In this document: positions 21,461-33,094 of the stretch, in pieces
How the letters are laid out: every line of letters starts with the position of its first letter
How positions within the stretch are numbered: position 1 is the first letter of the stretch
DNA from: Steromphala cineraria
Taxonomy: Eukaryota; Mollusca; Gastropoda; Trochida; Trochidae
Reading direction: 5' to 3'
Assembly: GCA_916613615.1 (NCBI GenBank)
Contig: OU744721.1
Location: 75,583,060 to 75,647,059 of the forward strand
Length of the DNA: 64,000 bases
Made by a program: the position numbers and the translations under genes
The notes under the pieces: model-generated
Databases searched by the model: none
Told to the model about the DNA's origin: nothing
What the model saw: only the letters and a program-made list of their open reading frames with translations

Positions 21461-21540
21461 ACTAAGGGCAGGTAATTTGTGAATCGCATTGAGCCTATAT
21501 TGGTTCCAGAGGTTACTGGAGATATTATCGGAACGTAAAC
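21461..21540. repeat. Right arm of the 80-bp inverted repeat
   Basis: Reverse complement of 20393-20472 (landmarks GAATCGCATTGAGCCTATAT and TGGTTCCAGAGGTTAC). It lies only about 70 bp beyond the predicted poly(A) signal of the antistasin-like gene. Confidence 0.75.
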
Positions 21541-21610
21541 TCGGGATATTCGAGAGCGACATCTATGTTGATCAGTCGGACAGGAAACACGGACACGTTT
21601 CAAACTTCAC

Positions 21611-21616
21611 TTTATT
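21611..21616 (-). terminator. Candidate poly(A) signal AATAAA for the antistasin-like gene
   Basis: AATAAA on the minus strand, about 270 nt downstream of the stop codon at 21885. It is the first canonical hexamer I see on that strand downstream of the gene. Confidence 0.5.
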
Positions 21617-21884
21617 GAGAAGACCAACTGGTTACTTATAATATAAACAGTTTTTCAAGAAACTCTTCCCTGTGAATAGAACATACTTTAAACTGTTTCA
21701 ATAGGACAGTTACATGTCTATCTACACATCCTGCAGAGAGTCCATCAAATTATACACAGCAAATATTTCAATCAAAATGTTATTTCCTGAGAATTGGACA
21801 CAATGTGAACGATTAGTTTATAAAATACAAAATTTCAAAATATCTTGTAGACGTCCAAGGAGAAATTAAGATACGTATAAGCAT

Positions 21885-23737
21885 CTAGAACCTGCGGCCC
21901 CTGAGGTTGAAGGGCTGACCAAAGAACATACAGGCGCACTTGTAGCACCCCGTGGACTGGTCCTTTACCACTGGGCAGTTGCGGCGGCAGATCATCCTGT
22001 TAGGACACACTGTAGGTGAAACAAAACAGATACTGACTCGATGTATGCTACCCAGAAGTTGTAGAATAAAATATTTCAAACCAAACAGATTAACAGATCA
22101 GACGATGTATATATTCACAATGAACTTAACCATCCCCCAATTTTAATACCGAAAAAACATTCTGATGATAAACAATTTTAAACAACATTAAACAATACAT
22201 ATTTTCAGGCAAACAATTGGGGACTTTCGATAGAATGGTCATCTTGCAGTGTAGAAACGAAAACTTCCGTCGAGTCTTTTGCGTATGAATGTCAATTAGG
22301 GATCAAAAATGTTATTTTGAGGTAACAAATCCAAAGTGTTATTAGTAGTGCCTCACAAAATGATTATTATTTTTTTGCCAAATTTCGATGCCATCACATT
22401 TTTCCTCATATTTTCATTATCTTGGCATATTATGGATTTTTAATTCAATCAAATTGTCAACAAAAAGGCAATCTATATCCTGAGTAATAAATAGTTCAAA
22501 TCAATCAAATGATATCCAAATAGAATCCAAATTTCATTTTACAAAATAGGGGTTGCTTTATTAAGTTCTTTGTGTATATATTCGTTATTCCTCAAAAGAA
22601 ATTACAACAAGAAGGAACGAATAAATAGATTAACAATTACTATTTACAATTTACATTTCAATCATGTCATAATATTCATATTATTCATGCTGCATCGACA
22701 ATGAGTTAAATAACTTTAAGAGAAAGCGAAAATCGAATTATTGTTAAAAGTTTAACACGTGTATTTGATCCTATAGTGTCATATCGTACAGCCTCAGAAA
22801 TTTGTAAAACAATTTTTATTCTGAGGAAATTCGATGGTTTTATACAAATTCTTTATTGACGTTATAAGGTGTGTACTGACCTTCCTTGACGAGTCTGTCA
22901 GAGCAGGTGCACGTGCTACAGCCCGTGCTCAGGTCATAGTAGGACTTGCAGTGAGAACTCTGCGGGCACTTCACGTAGCAACCTGCATCATGTTCATAGT
23001 CAAAGGTTGTTTTAACTCATAAAACGAAATATCAGTAAGGACAATCGTTGGCTTTGGATTCTATTGAGCCGACTAAACAGTAATAGACAGAACGACTCTC
23101 GGAACTACCTTTCTAACCGTCGACGCGTCCAATTATGATCTTATTTGACCATTTTGTTTGATACGACATAATTGTTGTTTAATCATATATCCAATTTTAA
23201 AATTCAAAAACAAATTCAATCAAATGATTTACCCAAGTATCGTATATCTCTTTACAATGAAAAGTTTCCTTTTAAAACCTTAAAGGGGCAGTAGCACGTT
23301 TTTAGGGGGAATATAAGGTGATGTCAGGAAAATGAAAATAAATGGTTCCAATTGAAAGATAATGTATTTAAACTAAATAGAGCAGTAATAATTCAAATAT
23401 ATAACGTAAAGTTTAGCCATGCGATTGCTTTTTCTTACACAAAATGAATTAAAGGTGTTCACACAAAAATGGCCGCCAATGGATTTTAGGTGAATCTTCA
23501 TACTTTGTCATCTGACTATTGATGATTGGCTTGAGTGATGAGATTTTTGACACTGTAGAGCTAATAGAATTAGCAGTAACTAACAATTATTAGTGAAAAA
23601 TTTAAAATATAAAATTGTCAAAAAACGTGCTACTGCCCCTTTAAAGAAAAAGATCAAAAAACATTTCAAAACTTACCAGCAGTAGTTCCAACGCAAGCTA
23701 CAAGCAAGAAAACTAACAATACACTCCTTGATTCCAT
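21885..23737 (-). CDS. Secreted antistasin-like protein with two Cys-rich domains, three exons
   Basis: Minus-strand exons 23737-23677, 22982-22881 and 22009-21885 give 95 residues. Junctions are GT/AG, all phase 1. Exon 1 encodes a classic signal peptide (basic N-region MESR, then a hydrophobic run to about residue 20), so the product is secreted. Exon 2 carries domain 1 with cysteines at 22, 26, 32, 42, 45, 47. Exon 3 carries domain 2 with cysteines at 56, 62, 66, 76, 79, 81 (spacing C5C3C9C2C1C), followed by a short basic tail. The GC-x2-C-x-C end preceded by a DxxTG turn is the antistasin fold signature, known in leech, mollusc and cnidarian serine-protease inhibitors and also used in developmental proteins. 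One domain per exon with phase-1 borders fits family growth by exon duplication. The inhibitory target cannot be read. A TATATA box on this strand near 23952 may mark the promoter. Confidence 0.85.
23280..23645. mobile_element. MITE, near-complete copy, in intron 1 of the antistasin-like gene
   Basis: Bounded by TTAAAGGGGCAGTAGCACGT and ACGTGCTACTGCCCCTTTAA, about 365 bp, no open frame. The inner half-way point is marked by AAAGGTGTTCACACAAAAATGGC. The right end stops about 30 bp from the donor of exon 1. This is the reference copy for the partial copies listed below. Confidence 0.9.
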
Positions 23738-24160
23738 CGCGCACCTGTTCAGAAAAAATCACAGCTACCTCTATAACGACGTTACAACCACTGACGAGTC
23801 TGTTAGAACTGCTACTGACGTCCCCCAACGTGTCAACAGGACTAGCGTTCCTCGCTTTTCGCCCCCGTATCCTGGGTTTCTGTACGGGAGGGGCAGAGTT
23901 TCCCCATGACGACCTGTAGTAAAAGCGTGACGCTTTCCAATGTCTAACTGAGTATATAGGTTCCATAAACCTTTAGGGGCTGAGGGTTGCCATGGAAGAT
24001 CATATATAGAGGGAGATATTCACTTGTGCTGGTTCAAAACAATCACAAAACGTGTAAAAGAGAAGACACTGACACTGTTTATAGGCTTACCACCAACACA
24101 GCATAGGACTGTCACAGGAACTTCGCATGGTAGATCACACTATGCGTGAAATATTGTATT
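23738..24160 (-). promoter_or_regulatory. Putative promoter and 5' UTR of the antistasin-like gene
   Basis: A minus-strand TATATA around 23952 lies about 215 bp upstream of the ATG, with GC-rich sequence between (23820-23910). Open frames in this stretch on both strands are without domains. Promoter assignment is inference. Confidence 0.35.
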
Positions 24161-24325
24161 TAAAAATACCAAGTCTTTTTTATGAGTTTCAGTTCTTTTA
24201 AGATACATAGACAGATATAACATATTTTATGCATATTGTATATATTTTCAATGTAAAAAAACCCCCTAAGTTCAGAGTCTTCTTTATTAAGAAAAGGTTG
24301 CAACACTGGCACCCTATTTCGTCGA

Positions 24326-24570
24326 TTCTATACTCATATATTGAAAGTAAGAGGATATATCTCATAGGTTACTTTGAAGCGGAAAGTATCAATTCTTGCT
24401 GGAATTATTGTTGATGTTTGTAAATATATATTACGTAAAGTGCTAACACTTATTTTCCGTTAATTCTATGCTCATTAATTAGAAGAAAGAGGATATTTCT
24501 TATAGGTTAATTTGAAACAGAAACTATCAATTCTGGCTTGAATTATTGTTAAAGTTTGTAAATATATTAA
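24326..24570. repeat. Diverged tandem duplication, about 137-bp period
   Basis: TTCTATACTCATATATTGAA with its following 110 bp (AGAGGATAT...CATAGGTTA...GAATTATTGTT) recurs from 24465 with roughly 80% identity. Confidence 0.6.
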
Positions 24571-24916
24571 ATGTGAATTACTTACAATTGGAACGGGTTT
24601 TTGGATTTCACTATTTGAAAAGAACCGTGTACAATACAAGTAACCACCCCATAAAAACATGGGGAAGATCTGTCAATTTATTTCTACTGCTTATATAAGT
24701 TCAACAATTAAGTAACTCTCTCAGTCATAGTTCCTTAATATCCATATCAACATTTATTTATCAATATCCAGATACGCTGTTGAAATCCTCAATCACCAAT
24801 CTACAAGATGCGAAATTACTGCATTTTGAGTACTTTATTATTACCTCACACAAGATGCAATACAGTCACTTCAGATTTTAATCAAATGTGGAATTATCTT
24901 AAAATAAGAGATAAAT

Positions 24917-25038
24917 ACACTCATGTGCCATATTGTGAATGTTTTAATAGTTTATGAAAAGTATTCTCGCAACACCTACATAACATGTAAGTCTATGGGA
25001 ATTACGTCACTGTGAACTTTAATATGGCACATGAGTGT
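24917..25038. repeat. Short MITE-like inverted repeat (ACACTCATGTGCCATATT)
   Basis: An exact 18-bp inverted pair, 24917-24934 and 25021-25038, bounds 122 bp. Confidence 0.75.
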
Positions 25039-26179
25039 AGACACATCTTCAGTCCTGGTTTACCTGCTAAACGCATTTATTTTGTAAATTTCCATCATCA
25101 CTCACCCAACATGACGTAATTTTCCATGTCTGTTTCTTGACGTTCTTGCTAATCTTATAAAGAAATCATCCATTGACTGATTTGTATGCATTGTATCATC
25201 GTTAATGTGATCTCGAAAAGTTGTTTTATATCAGTGACCAATGGCTATATTTTATGAATGCTTCATAGCTATTGTTAACTCTGTTGAACTGTTGAAACAT
25301 GTGACGTTTTCAATGATCGATTTAAAGGGACAGTCCTATCGGGGTATTTTTGTGGAAACGAAATTCCCAGCCTAACCGAAAAGTAAATCATGCCTTTTGG
25401 AACTATTTTGTTTTATACATTACCAATTAAGATATGGAATGTTGATTCATTTATAGAAGGAGGGGTACTCCGAATACCGTTCACCATGAATAAAATATGT
25501 TTTAACCATTGGTATGCAAAAGAATATACCTAGAATTATTTATGGGTCGGAAGTATACACTGTACAAAATAAGTCAGGGACATTAAAATTGTTATGATTG
25601 ATCTTTTATCCGAGCGTTGATGATTGAATTTATTATTATTTATAATATAAAAGTACAAATACATACTATATTTGTCCGGTATACATTGTGCATATGAAAT
25701 AAATGACCTGTAGTTAGATTGTCAAGTGTTAAAGAGTCAAATTATAAAATAGGTGTTATAGGAATGATATCAGAATTTTGTCAAAAATTATACGTATTTG
25801 TTGTAATGAAAAGCGCATGGACGAAACTGCAGCCTTGTCTTACGACAATGAATAAAATATTTAGATTGATTGAATAATTCGCATACAAAATGTGATATTG
25901 GTCTTTTAGGTTTTCCAAAAATATTTGTAGATCTGCATATCTTGCTTCATATAGCTGAATATTTTGATGAGAGACAAGAGAGAAATATGCAAGCTATTCA
26001 TCGAGTATCGACCGAGTTATCTCCCATCTCAGGTGTATCACTCAACAGGTATGTGTCACCAGGTGTCGCCAAAGTCGCAGGTGTCGGCCATTATCGAGTG
26101 TTTATATGGATGAAATAAGGTCATCATAAGCATTGTTTCAAATATTAGAAGTACGACGGGAAATTGAATGTTTGTTACA
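25039..26179. other. Intergenic region upstream of the Ly6-like gene; one transposon end at 25322
   Basis: TTTAAAGGGACAGTCCTATC followed by GGGGTATTTTTGTGGAAAC near 25320 matches a motif also seen near 20170 and, inverted, near 20378, so it is another dispersed element. No gene seen. A weak open frame at 25870-26118 lacks domains. Confidence 0.4.
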
Positions 26180-28758
26180 ATGGCTACGCCATTGTCATCC
26201 GCCTTTGTACAGGCGTGTATACTGGTCATAACGCTAATGATCTTCGCACAGGTACCAACAGGTAAGTCCGACGCGGAAGCGATCTGTGTCAGATATTCAA
26301 ACGGAAATGAATGTGCAGATGATATAAACATTCTATAAAAGCTTTATAAATCAGTGATATAAGTATTAGTTTGATTAAGATAATGTCATCATAAAATGTT
26401 ATGGTCAGGTTAATGTATTTTCTTACCTGGCTGATCATATGTAACTAATTTAAATGAAACACGTTTTGGTTATGAAAATCCATGTATGCACACAGCTGCA
26501 GTTATTATCATTTATTTATCATGTTTCAATTGAGTTAATTATTTTGTTGAAATAGTACATCATCAAATAAAAATGTCATTGTCATAACTACGCCGTATAC
26601 ATTGTAATATACGGTAAATATGATAACAATAAGCTTCTTAAACTGTTAGTCCATTTCACTCTTAGTTTAAATATATATGACCATTTTCATTATCTACATG
26701 AGAAAATAATAAATCTAACTCTTTATGTATATTGTTTTCAAGTAAAAACAAGGAGACATTGAAAGTATTAAACAGGCTCCCATGTAATACAATTTCTATT
26801 TATGATTTCAGTAAGTGGTACTAAATCAAAATGTTGATATGAATGTTATCATATATGAACATGAATAAATATTCATTTATTGATATGCTTACATTTGGCT
26901 AGCATGATAACTATGAAGTATTCTAAAAAGGGGAAAGAGGAAGGTTTTATTATTATTTGAAATATTAAAATCTCATTCCAAGACAGGAAGTCTCATTACA
27001 TCGATAAGATTATTAAAGGGGCAGTAGCACTTTTTAGGGGGAATATTAGGTGACGTCGGGGAAAATACTGCACGTTCGGTTTCAATTTAAAATTTACTTG
27101 CTATAAATCAAGTCTAACATGTCTCTGATTTTCAAACACACTAGGTTTAACTCCTTAATCTAAAATGTCATTACCAATCATCAACCATACCATCTCCACT
27201 GCAGGAGAAGCCAAGAGCTGTTACATCTGAAATATCTTGTAAATTCATAATCTGAAATGTAATCACCAATCATCAACCATACCATCTCCACTGCAGGAGA
27301 AGCCAAGAGCTGTTACATCTGAAATATCTTGTAAATTCATAATCTGAAATGTAATCACCAATCATCAACCATAACATCTCCACTGCAGGAGAAGCCAAGA
27401 GCTGCTACATCTGAAATATCTTGTAAATTCATAATCCAAAATGTAATTACCAATCATCAACCATACCATCTCCACTGCAGGAGAAGCCAAGAGCTGTTAC
27501 ATCTTAAATATCTTGTAAATTCATAATCTGAAATGTAATCACCAATCATCAACCATGCCATCTCCACTGCAGGAGAAGCCAAGAGCTGTTACATCTGCAA
27601 CTCAACCCTAGACCACAACTGTCAGGAGCGCTTCAACCACAACAGTCAGGTGGCTCTCAACAAGAAGGATATCTGTGATATGTGGGACGCCAAGTACTGT
27701 GTTAAAGTCACCGGTCTCTGGGGAGGTGAGTGGAATATTGTCATCAAATTCTCAAGTACATTGTAAGATTTTAAAATATGTGATGAAACATATACACTCG
27801 AAGGAGAGTGAGTATTATGGCGTTTGTTGGTAATATATTTAGAACAGCTTTCAATACAATCATTAAAGCAGTATGTGCTACACTCTATGTTGATATATCA
27901 CATAGCATGTCATTCTTTTTGCAACATTGGTTAGAGACATTAAGAAGCATATATCATACTTTTGCAACATTAGTTACAGACATTATTGAGACATTAAAGA
28001 ATCATATGTCACACTATGTAGAACATTAGTTACCAACATTAAGAAGCATATGTCATATGATGCACTATGTTTAACATTAGATAAAGACATTGAGGGATCA
28101 TTATGTCACAATTAGGAAGTACAGGAGAAGGGACACTTTGTATATTGACATATGTCATAGAGTGGATTACATTTAAGACGCATATGTACAACAGTAGTTC
28201 AATGTTTAAGAAACATGTTACACTTTGTTCAGCAATACAGGTAGTACAGGTACAGGTACAAGTACAGGGAGCTTGTGAAACACTTCTTCATAGCCCAAGA
28301 AAAAAAGGAAATTTATTTTGTAAATGGATTATGATTCATCAATATTTCATTGAAACATGATTTTTGAAAATAGAATATTTTTCTAGCTTAAACACTATAA
28401 GAAGTTTATGAAAACTTACTGATGTTTATATGCATAAATAAAAAAAATTATGTTCTTCATGAAAATATTCATAAGGTTGATAATGTCCTCAAATTATAAT
28501 CTCTGTCTTTTGTGATGAATAACTCCTTTATCTCATGTTACAGGTGTTGTCGGAACTCATCGGTTCTGCAGTTCTCGGGACCTGGGTTACCAGTGCCAGG
28601 ATATCTGGTACCCAGACCACGACCGTATGTACCGGGCGTGTATCTACACATGTTCCGCAGACAACTGTAACGCTGCTGGCAGGATGTCTGTAACAGCTCT
28701 CGGAGTGATTGTAACAGCCTGGATACTGCATCAACTACATCAGCTCGTCTCTCACTGA
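26180..28758 (+). CDS. Ly6/uPAR-type, quiver-like GPI-anchored protein, three exons
   Basis: Exons 26180-26261, 27573-27725 and 28544-28758 give 149 residues. Junctions are GT/AG, all phase 1. Residues 1-26 form a signal peptide. The mature part begins SCYICNST and holds ten cysteines (33, 36, 44, 62, 70, 87, 96, 111, 115, 120), ending in the CN motif (C120-N121) that marks three-finger Ly6 domains. YCVKVTG before the exon 3 junction and the C-x3-C-x4-CN end match the quiver/sleepless branch, which in insects binds ion channels and acetylcholine receptors. N37 is a possible glycosylation site. The C-terminus has small residues (N121-A-A-G) followed by a hydrophobic stretch, as expected for GPI attachment at the outer membrane face. 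The protein's binding partner is unknown. The exon 2 acceptor is the last of five tandem copies (next entry). Confidence 0.88.
27015..27110 (+). mobile_element. Truncated copy of the GGGGCAGTAGCAC MITE, in intron 1 of the Ly6-like gene
   Basis: TTAAAGGGGCAGTAGCACTT and the following 40 bp match the left end at 23280; similarity fades by about 27110 and no right end is present. Confidence 0.7.
27163..27599 (+). repeat. 92-bp tandem array of an exon 2 splice acceptor (five copies, the last is the real exon)
   Basis: The block CCATCTCCACTGCAG followed by GAGAAGCCAAGAGCTGTTAC starts its exon-like part at 27205, 27297, 27389, 27481 and 27573, exactly 92 bp apart. Each copy repeats about 45 bp of intron end with polypyrimidine tract and AG, and the first 26 bp of exon 2, plus a filler of about 20 bp (AAATATCTTGTAAATTCAT). 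In frame with exon 1, copies 1-3 meet TGA at the ninth codon and copy 4 meets TAA a few codons later; only the last copy stays open. Confidence 0.95.
27840..28220. repeat. Degenerate tandem repeat in intron 2 of the Ly6-like gene
   Basis: Loose repeats of about 50-65 bp built on CATTAAGAAGCATATGTCA and AACATTAGTTACAGACATT. Short open frames here follow the repeat and are not coding. Confidence 0.55.
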
Positions 28759-30110
28759 TCATACAGCATGGTTAACTTTCAAACTGATTTTAGACTGTAA
28801 ATCCTCTCTTGATTGTTTTAAGGATGAAAGACAAGACAGTAAGCTCTTGATGTATATTTCAATGATAGAGATATTTTTGAAATTATTGAGAACAAACTCA
28901 ATTAATTAAATGGTAAATGGCTGGAAAAGAGATGTGATATTCTTCGAATGTGATTATTTTGAAAGGCTTAACATACAGGACTCTTATATTTCATTGCTTA
29001 TTCAGTAAGATGATTAAATTCATACATGCATTATAAATGGTGGAAACTATTGAAAAGAAACTTCCAACCATTTTGTATACCGATAAGGATAAATTACATT
29101 AATATTTGATGCTGATTTAATTACCAAGCCTAAGATTTTATCTTTAGATATTGATTATAGCATGAATGAAGAAATCCTCCATCCAATATTGAACCATCTT
29201 TCTAAGTAAAGCCTAAAATGCCAGTTTCCGAACTGTCATTTCATGCCTTGCTGCAGACGCTTTACATTGCTGTGATGCTATAGTGCCTCTAGGCAAGAGA
29301 GCAAGCACAGAAAACTCAAGGGCCAGCAGCAAGGCATAAAAGTGACAGTTTGGAAACTGGTGTTTCAGGCTTTTTGAAGGAAGATGAAATTGAACTAGAA
29401 GAACCATAATGACTTTGTATATACTCATGATTTGTACATAGAACTTAGAATACATAGAAAGGGAGATAACCCATCAAATTCAGTGAACATTGTACAAAGG
29501 CATCTTAAATCGGTTCATCATCAGTCATAACAAGAGTTGACCAAAATAATATTTCTGCCATATCTAGCCTTGTATTCTAAGCATCTCATTTCAATTGTTT
29601 TAATCTTTTTAATCATGTTAATTTCATATTATCATCTTTTTCATTGTAAATAATCATTCATGTACATTTACTCCGAATAAGTTGAAAGTAAAATTGTGAA
29701 GATTTAGTGTCTGGTGTTAAGCAATGATTCTATATTCTATACATAGATCTGGAATTTGTATTGGAAATATAATGGAAATATCATAACATTTAATTCGTAA
29801 TTCTTTCAAATGCCTTCATTGGTTTTGAATTGTTCTAATTGACTTTAATACAATAAATGTATTTTGAACAATCAAAATCTTAAGAGTAGACACTTTGCTA
29901 CCTTAGAAAATGGCGCAAATGCTTGAATGTACAAATGTTACATAATTAAGACAATGTATTACAATTATTTGTTCATTCAATATTTTATATAATAAATTTT
30001 TTACAACATTAAAACTTGTATGTAATTCTTCATGTACTGTTGACAGCTGATAGGAATCTGAATATATATATGCCATTAAGATAGTGACTTTACTGAAACA
30101 TTACATTTGA
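28759..30110. other. 3' flank of the Ly6-like gene, no further gene seen
   Basis: AT-rich. Several AATAAA hexamers occur (for example in CAATAAATG near 29850) and I cannot say which ends the transcript. A CAGTTTCC...GGAAACTG inverted pair lies at 29221 and 29349. Confidence 0.4.
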
Positions 30111-30585
30111 GATCAGGGCGGGATAGGGCACAGTCTAAGTAAACCTAGCCTCACTATTATCCGTTACACTGCTATACTGAGTCTAGGCTTGGTTGAGAGT
30201 CGCGTCAGCCCACGTGACCAAGTTGACCAATCAGAACTCATCTTACCAAGCCACAATAGTCTGCCTTCGCACATATAACGTTGGAGGGTCATAGGTCGCA
30301 GAAAGGTCGGCTGACGCGACCCTAAACAAGACCTTTCTAGACTCAGTATAGCAGTGTAACGGATAATAGTGAGGCTAGGTTTACTTAGACTGGGATAGGG
30401 CAGTGGTTAACATCTTCGGACCAAGGGGTCCAGGGTTCGAATCCCATCAGGAGTTCAGCAACTGTGTCTGCAGTAGAGAACTGTTCTACACACACTAAAG
30501 TATGGGTGCAAAGCTACACTGAATTTCAGCAAGTGATATACTCTTGAAAATGGGGTTAAACCCCACATCACCTCACTTCATATTT
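30111..30585 (+). mobile_element. tRNA-derived SINE split by a MITE
   Basis: The tRNA-like head reads GGCGGGATAGGGCA then, after the MITE, GTGGTTAAC and the B box GGTTCGAATCC (30434-30444). The body runs on to the tail GTTAAACCCCACATCACCTC near 30575. This tail type (ATACTCTTGAAAA then ttaaacccca) is shared with the fragment at 33240-33290. Confidence 0.7.
30131..30392. mobile_element. 262-bp MITE with long inverted ends and 10-bp target duplication
   Basis: CAGTCTAAGTAAACCTAGCC at 30131 is inverted at 30373-30392. The inverted match runs about 56 bp with few mismatches. GGATAGGGCA occurs on both sides (30121-30130 and 30393-30402), a 10-bp target duplication, which fits Mutator-like elements (8-11 bp). 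No coding capacity. Confidence 0.88.
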
Positions 30586-30789
30586 GAGATCACAGGATGT
30601 GCCATAGTGCAAAATATCTGGTGATGAAAAACTGGTGGTTGTATGGTAATGGTCGTGATGGAGATATTAAATGTAACCATGATATGCATTCAGTATTCAA
30701 ACAAAACAGTTGAAGTAAACAGCCACACTGACTTCAAGAAACCCCAAGAAAGATCCATTAAGCTCATAGCCACCTTAAAGCTCTTGGGT

Positions 30790-30986
30790 TAAAGGGGCAG
30801 TAGCACTTTTTTTTAGATTTTATATTTCCAATTTTTCACTGATAATTGTGTTAATGCTTTATGTATTAGTTTGATAGTGTCAAAAATCTCATTAGACAAA
30901 GCAATCATCCATAGTCGGAGAACAAATTATAAAGATTCCCATGAAGTCCATTGGCGGCCATTTTTGTGTGAACACCTTTAATTAAA
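30790..30986 (-). mobile_element. Half copy of the GGGGCAGTAGCAC MITE
   Basis: TTAAAGGGGCAGTAGCACTT leads into the reverse complement of the right half of the reference copy and stops at the centre motif GTGTGAACACCTTT. Confidence 0.75.
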
Positions 30987-31379
30987 TTCACTAATTAAAG
31001 TAATTTAAATCTGCTGGTAAACAACCATCACGTTTGGATTGCAACTTCTTTAGTGAAACGAGGTACCACAACTATCTAAATGACAACATCTGACTATGAA
31101 GAAGAAAAGGTTTATTCAGAATATTTAATAATACTTGTATGTTTGTATCTTATGCAGCTGAGGAATTTTCGTTGAGTTAACTTTTACTCAACCCCAAAGT
31201 TAGATCATCAAGATGGGTATACAAAGAACAAAGCAAATTTATATCTTCTCTAGGTTTTTCTTTGCTGCTTTTTAGTTTACTATAATAAATATGTTATTAA
31301 ATGTAATAAGCTGTTAGCATATCAAGGAAAGAAAAGTTCAAGAACTTGTTTCCTATCCTATTTCTGTGGCAAGATATGT

Positions 31380-31592
31380 TAAAGGGGTAGTAGGACGTTT
31401 TTTAAGGGGAATATAAGGTGATGTCAGGAACATGAAAATTAATGGTTCCAATTGAAAGACAATGTATTTAAACTAAATGAAGAAGTGATAATTCAAATAT
31501 ATAATGTAAAGTTAGCCATGAAATTCCTTTTTCTAACACAAAATGAATTAAAAGGTGTTAACACAAAATGGATTTTATGTGAATCTTATAAA
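31380..31592 (+). mobile_element. Half copy of the same MITE, left half
   Basis: TTAAAGGGGTAGTAGGACGT through AAAGGTGTTAACACAAAATG corresponds to the left half of the reference copy. It also stops just past the centre. Confidence 0.75.
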
Positions 31593-31599
31593 TATAAGA

Positions 31600-31865
31600 G
31601 GATACGATCCAGGTAAGGTCAGCAAGTGGGATCACTGTTAGAGACATGAAACCTGTGAACTGTTTCCAGGTATCGAGGTCAATGTGTCCCATTTCCGTTT
31701 TCACACACCTGTTCAGTGCCAGTAACGCCCAGTCACAGGTGAGAAGGGACTAATCACCTTAATTACAGGTAAATTGGGTCCAGTTTGATGCTTTCACCTG
31801 GGAATCGTCGGCATGTTGCTCACTGACAGGTGGTATGAAATGAGGTTTTAATATTTATCTCATCG
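31600..31865. promoter_or_regulatory. Candidate enhancer with four CAGGTG/CACCTG E-boxes
   Basis: CACCTG or CAGGTG occurs near 31707, 31738, 31794 and 31829 within about 130 bp, next to CTAATCACCTTAATTACAGG. The stretch is less AT-rich than its surroundings and has no open frame. Assignment is inference. Confidence 0.35.
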
Positions 31866-33094
31866 TAGGAAATGTTCCAGTCATTTAACATGGTCTTCCT
31901 GGTTACTGTTTCCTGTTGGGTAAGAAGAGAGTGTGGATGATGGGTTCCATACGCGAAGCAGTCGTAAAATGCCTTGACATGAACCGTTGCGCCGTCTCTT
32001 ATGTATTTACTAACATGGATATTATTATAGAGAATATTATTAGACTAACACGCAGTCTCTAAAACTTTTTTCTTTAGAAAAAGAAGATTTCGTTAAACAT
32101 ATCAATAGGGCCTCAAAGAAAGGGACATTCTTTGTTCATATTCAAATCTAGTCTTGATTGCGTTTCAAAAGACAAGAATTGGCAAGGGTGAATTTAATTT
32201 TAAACCCTTAAATATTAACAAAAGACTGGGTCGATAATGCAATAAAGAAGTTGACCATCCATAAGAACTTCTTTTATCATCGACTTAGTCGTAAGACTTT
32301 CGAGATTGACGATTCATATATGGCATAAATGCTTCCAAATTTCTGTCTTCCTACAATATATTACAGGTTAATATCATTTCAGTGAGGTTTGTCGGGCCTT
32401 GCTCAACTTAAAACAGAGTGACACAGGAAAGTGACTGCGTAGTGACCAATACCTTCATAAATATCAGTCTTTTCCACAATTAATATAATTTTTAAAAAAT
32501 TTATATTAATATAATTAATAGCGACCGACTTACCCAACACTATAACAAATAAACATATGTTCACAGGTATAATCACCTTTAAGTAGAAAATCATAGGTAA
32601 CACATACTTTGAAACAAGCCACTCGGTACAAATGGGCTGGGCTCTTATTCATTCTAAAGGTATATTTCAACACTGAGGTCGGGTGAAGTCAGCTTTGAAG
32701 CTTGTAAAAATGTTCCAGTCGGCCAAGCCTCGCATGATGAAGTATCTTACATAAGTGATATCAAATGTAGGTTCAACTGACATCCATGTTGTATATACAT
32801 ACATTCACGGTTTTTCTCAAAGGTTTGGTTTCGTTAAGGTGTTCAGAAAGGACACTTCTCGTTGCAAATGAATTAGATTCAGTGGTACAGTCCCCGATAG
32901 ATTTGTTTACGTTTCGGGCGATAAAATTAGTCGTTAATAAGGGTGACGAGAAATAAATATAATGCCTTTTAACAAGAAATATCCATGTCCTAATTAAATG
33001 CGTTTCATTTTGATGTAAAATAACAACTTTCAACGAAATCGACTAACATTTATTATTTGGTAGTCGTAGAGTGCATATCTTAAGTTTGTTGGTT
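31866..33094. other. Intergenic, no gene seen
   Basis: AT-rich with no recognisable domain. An AATTTATATTAATATAATTAATAG self-complementary patch lies near 32495-32520. Confidence 0.4.

Noticed and set aside
27163..27599. CRISPR-like array
   Set aside because: The 92-bp units are contiguous near-identical repeats without variable spacers, in a eukaryotic intron.
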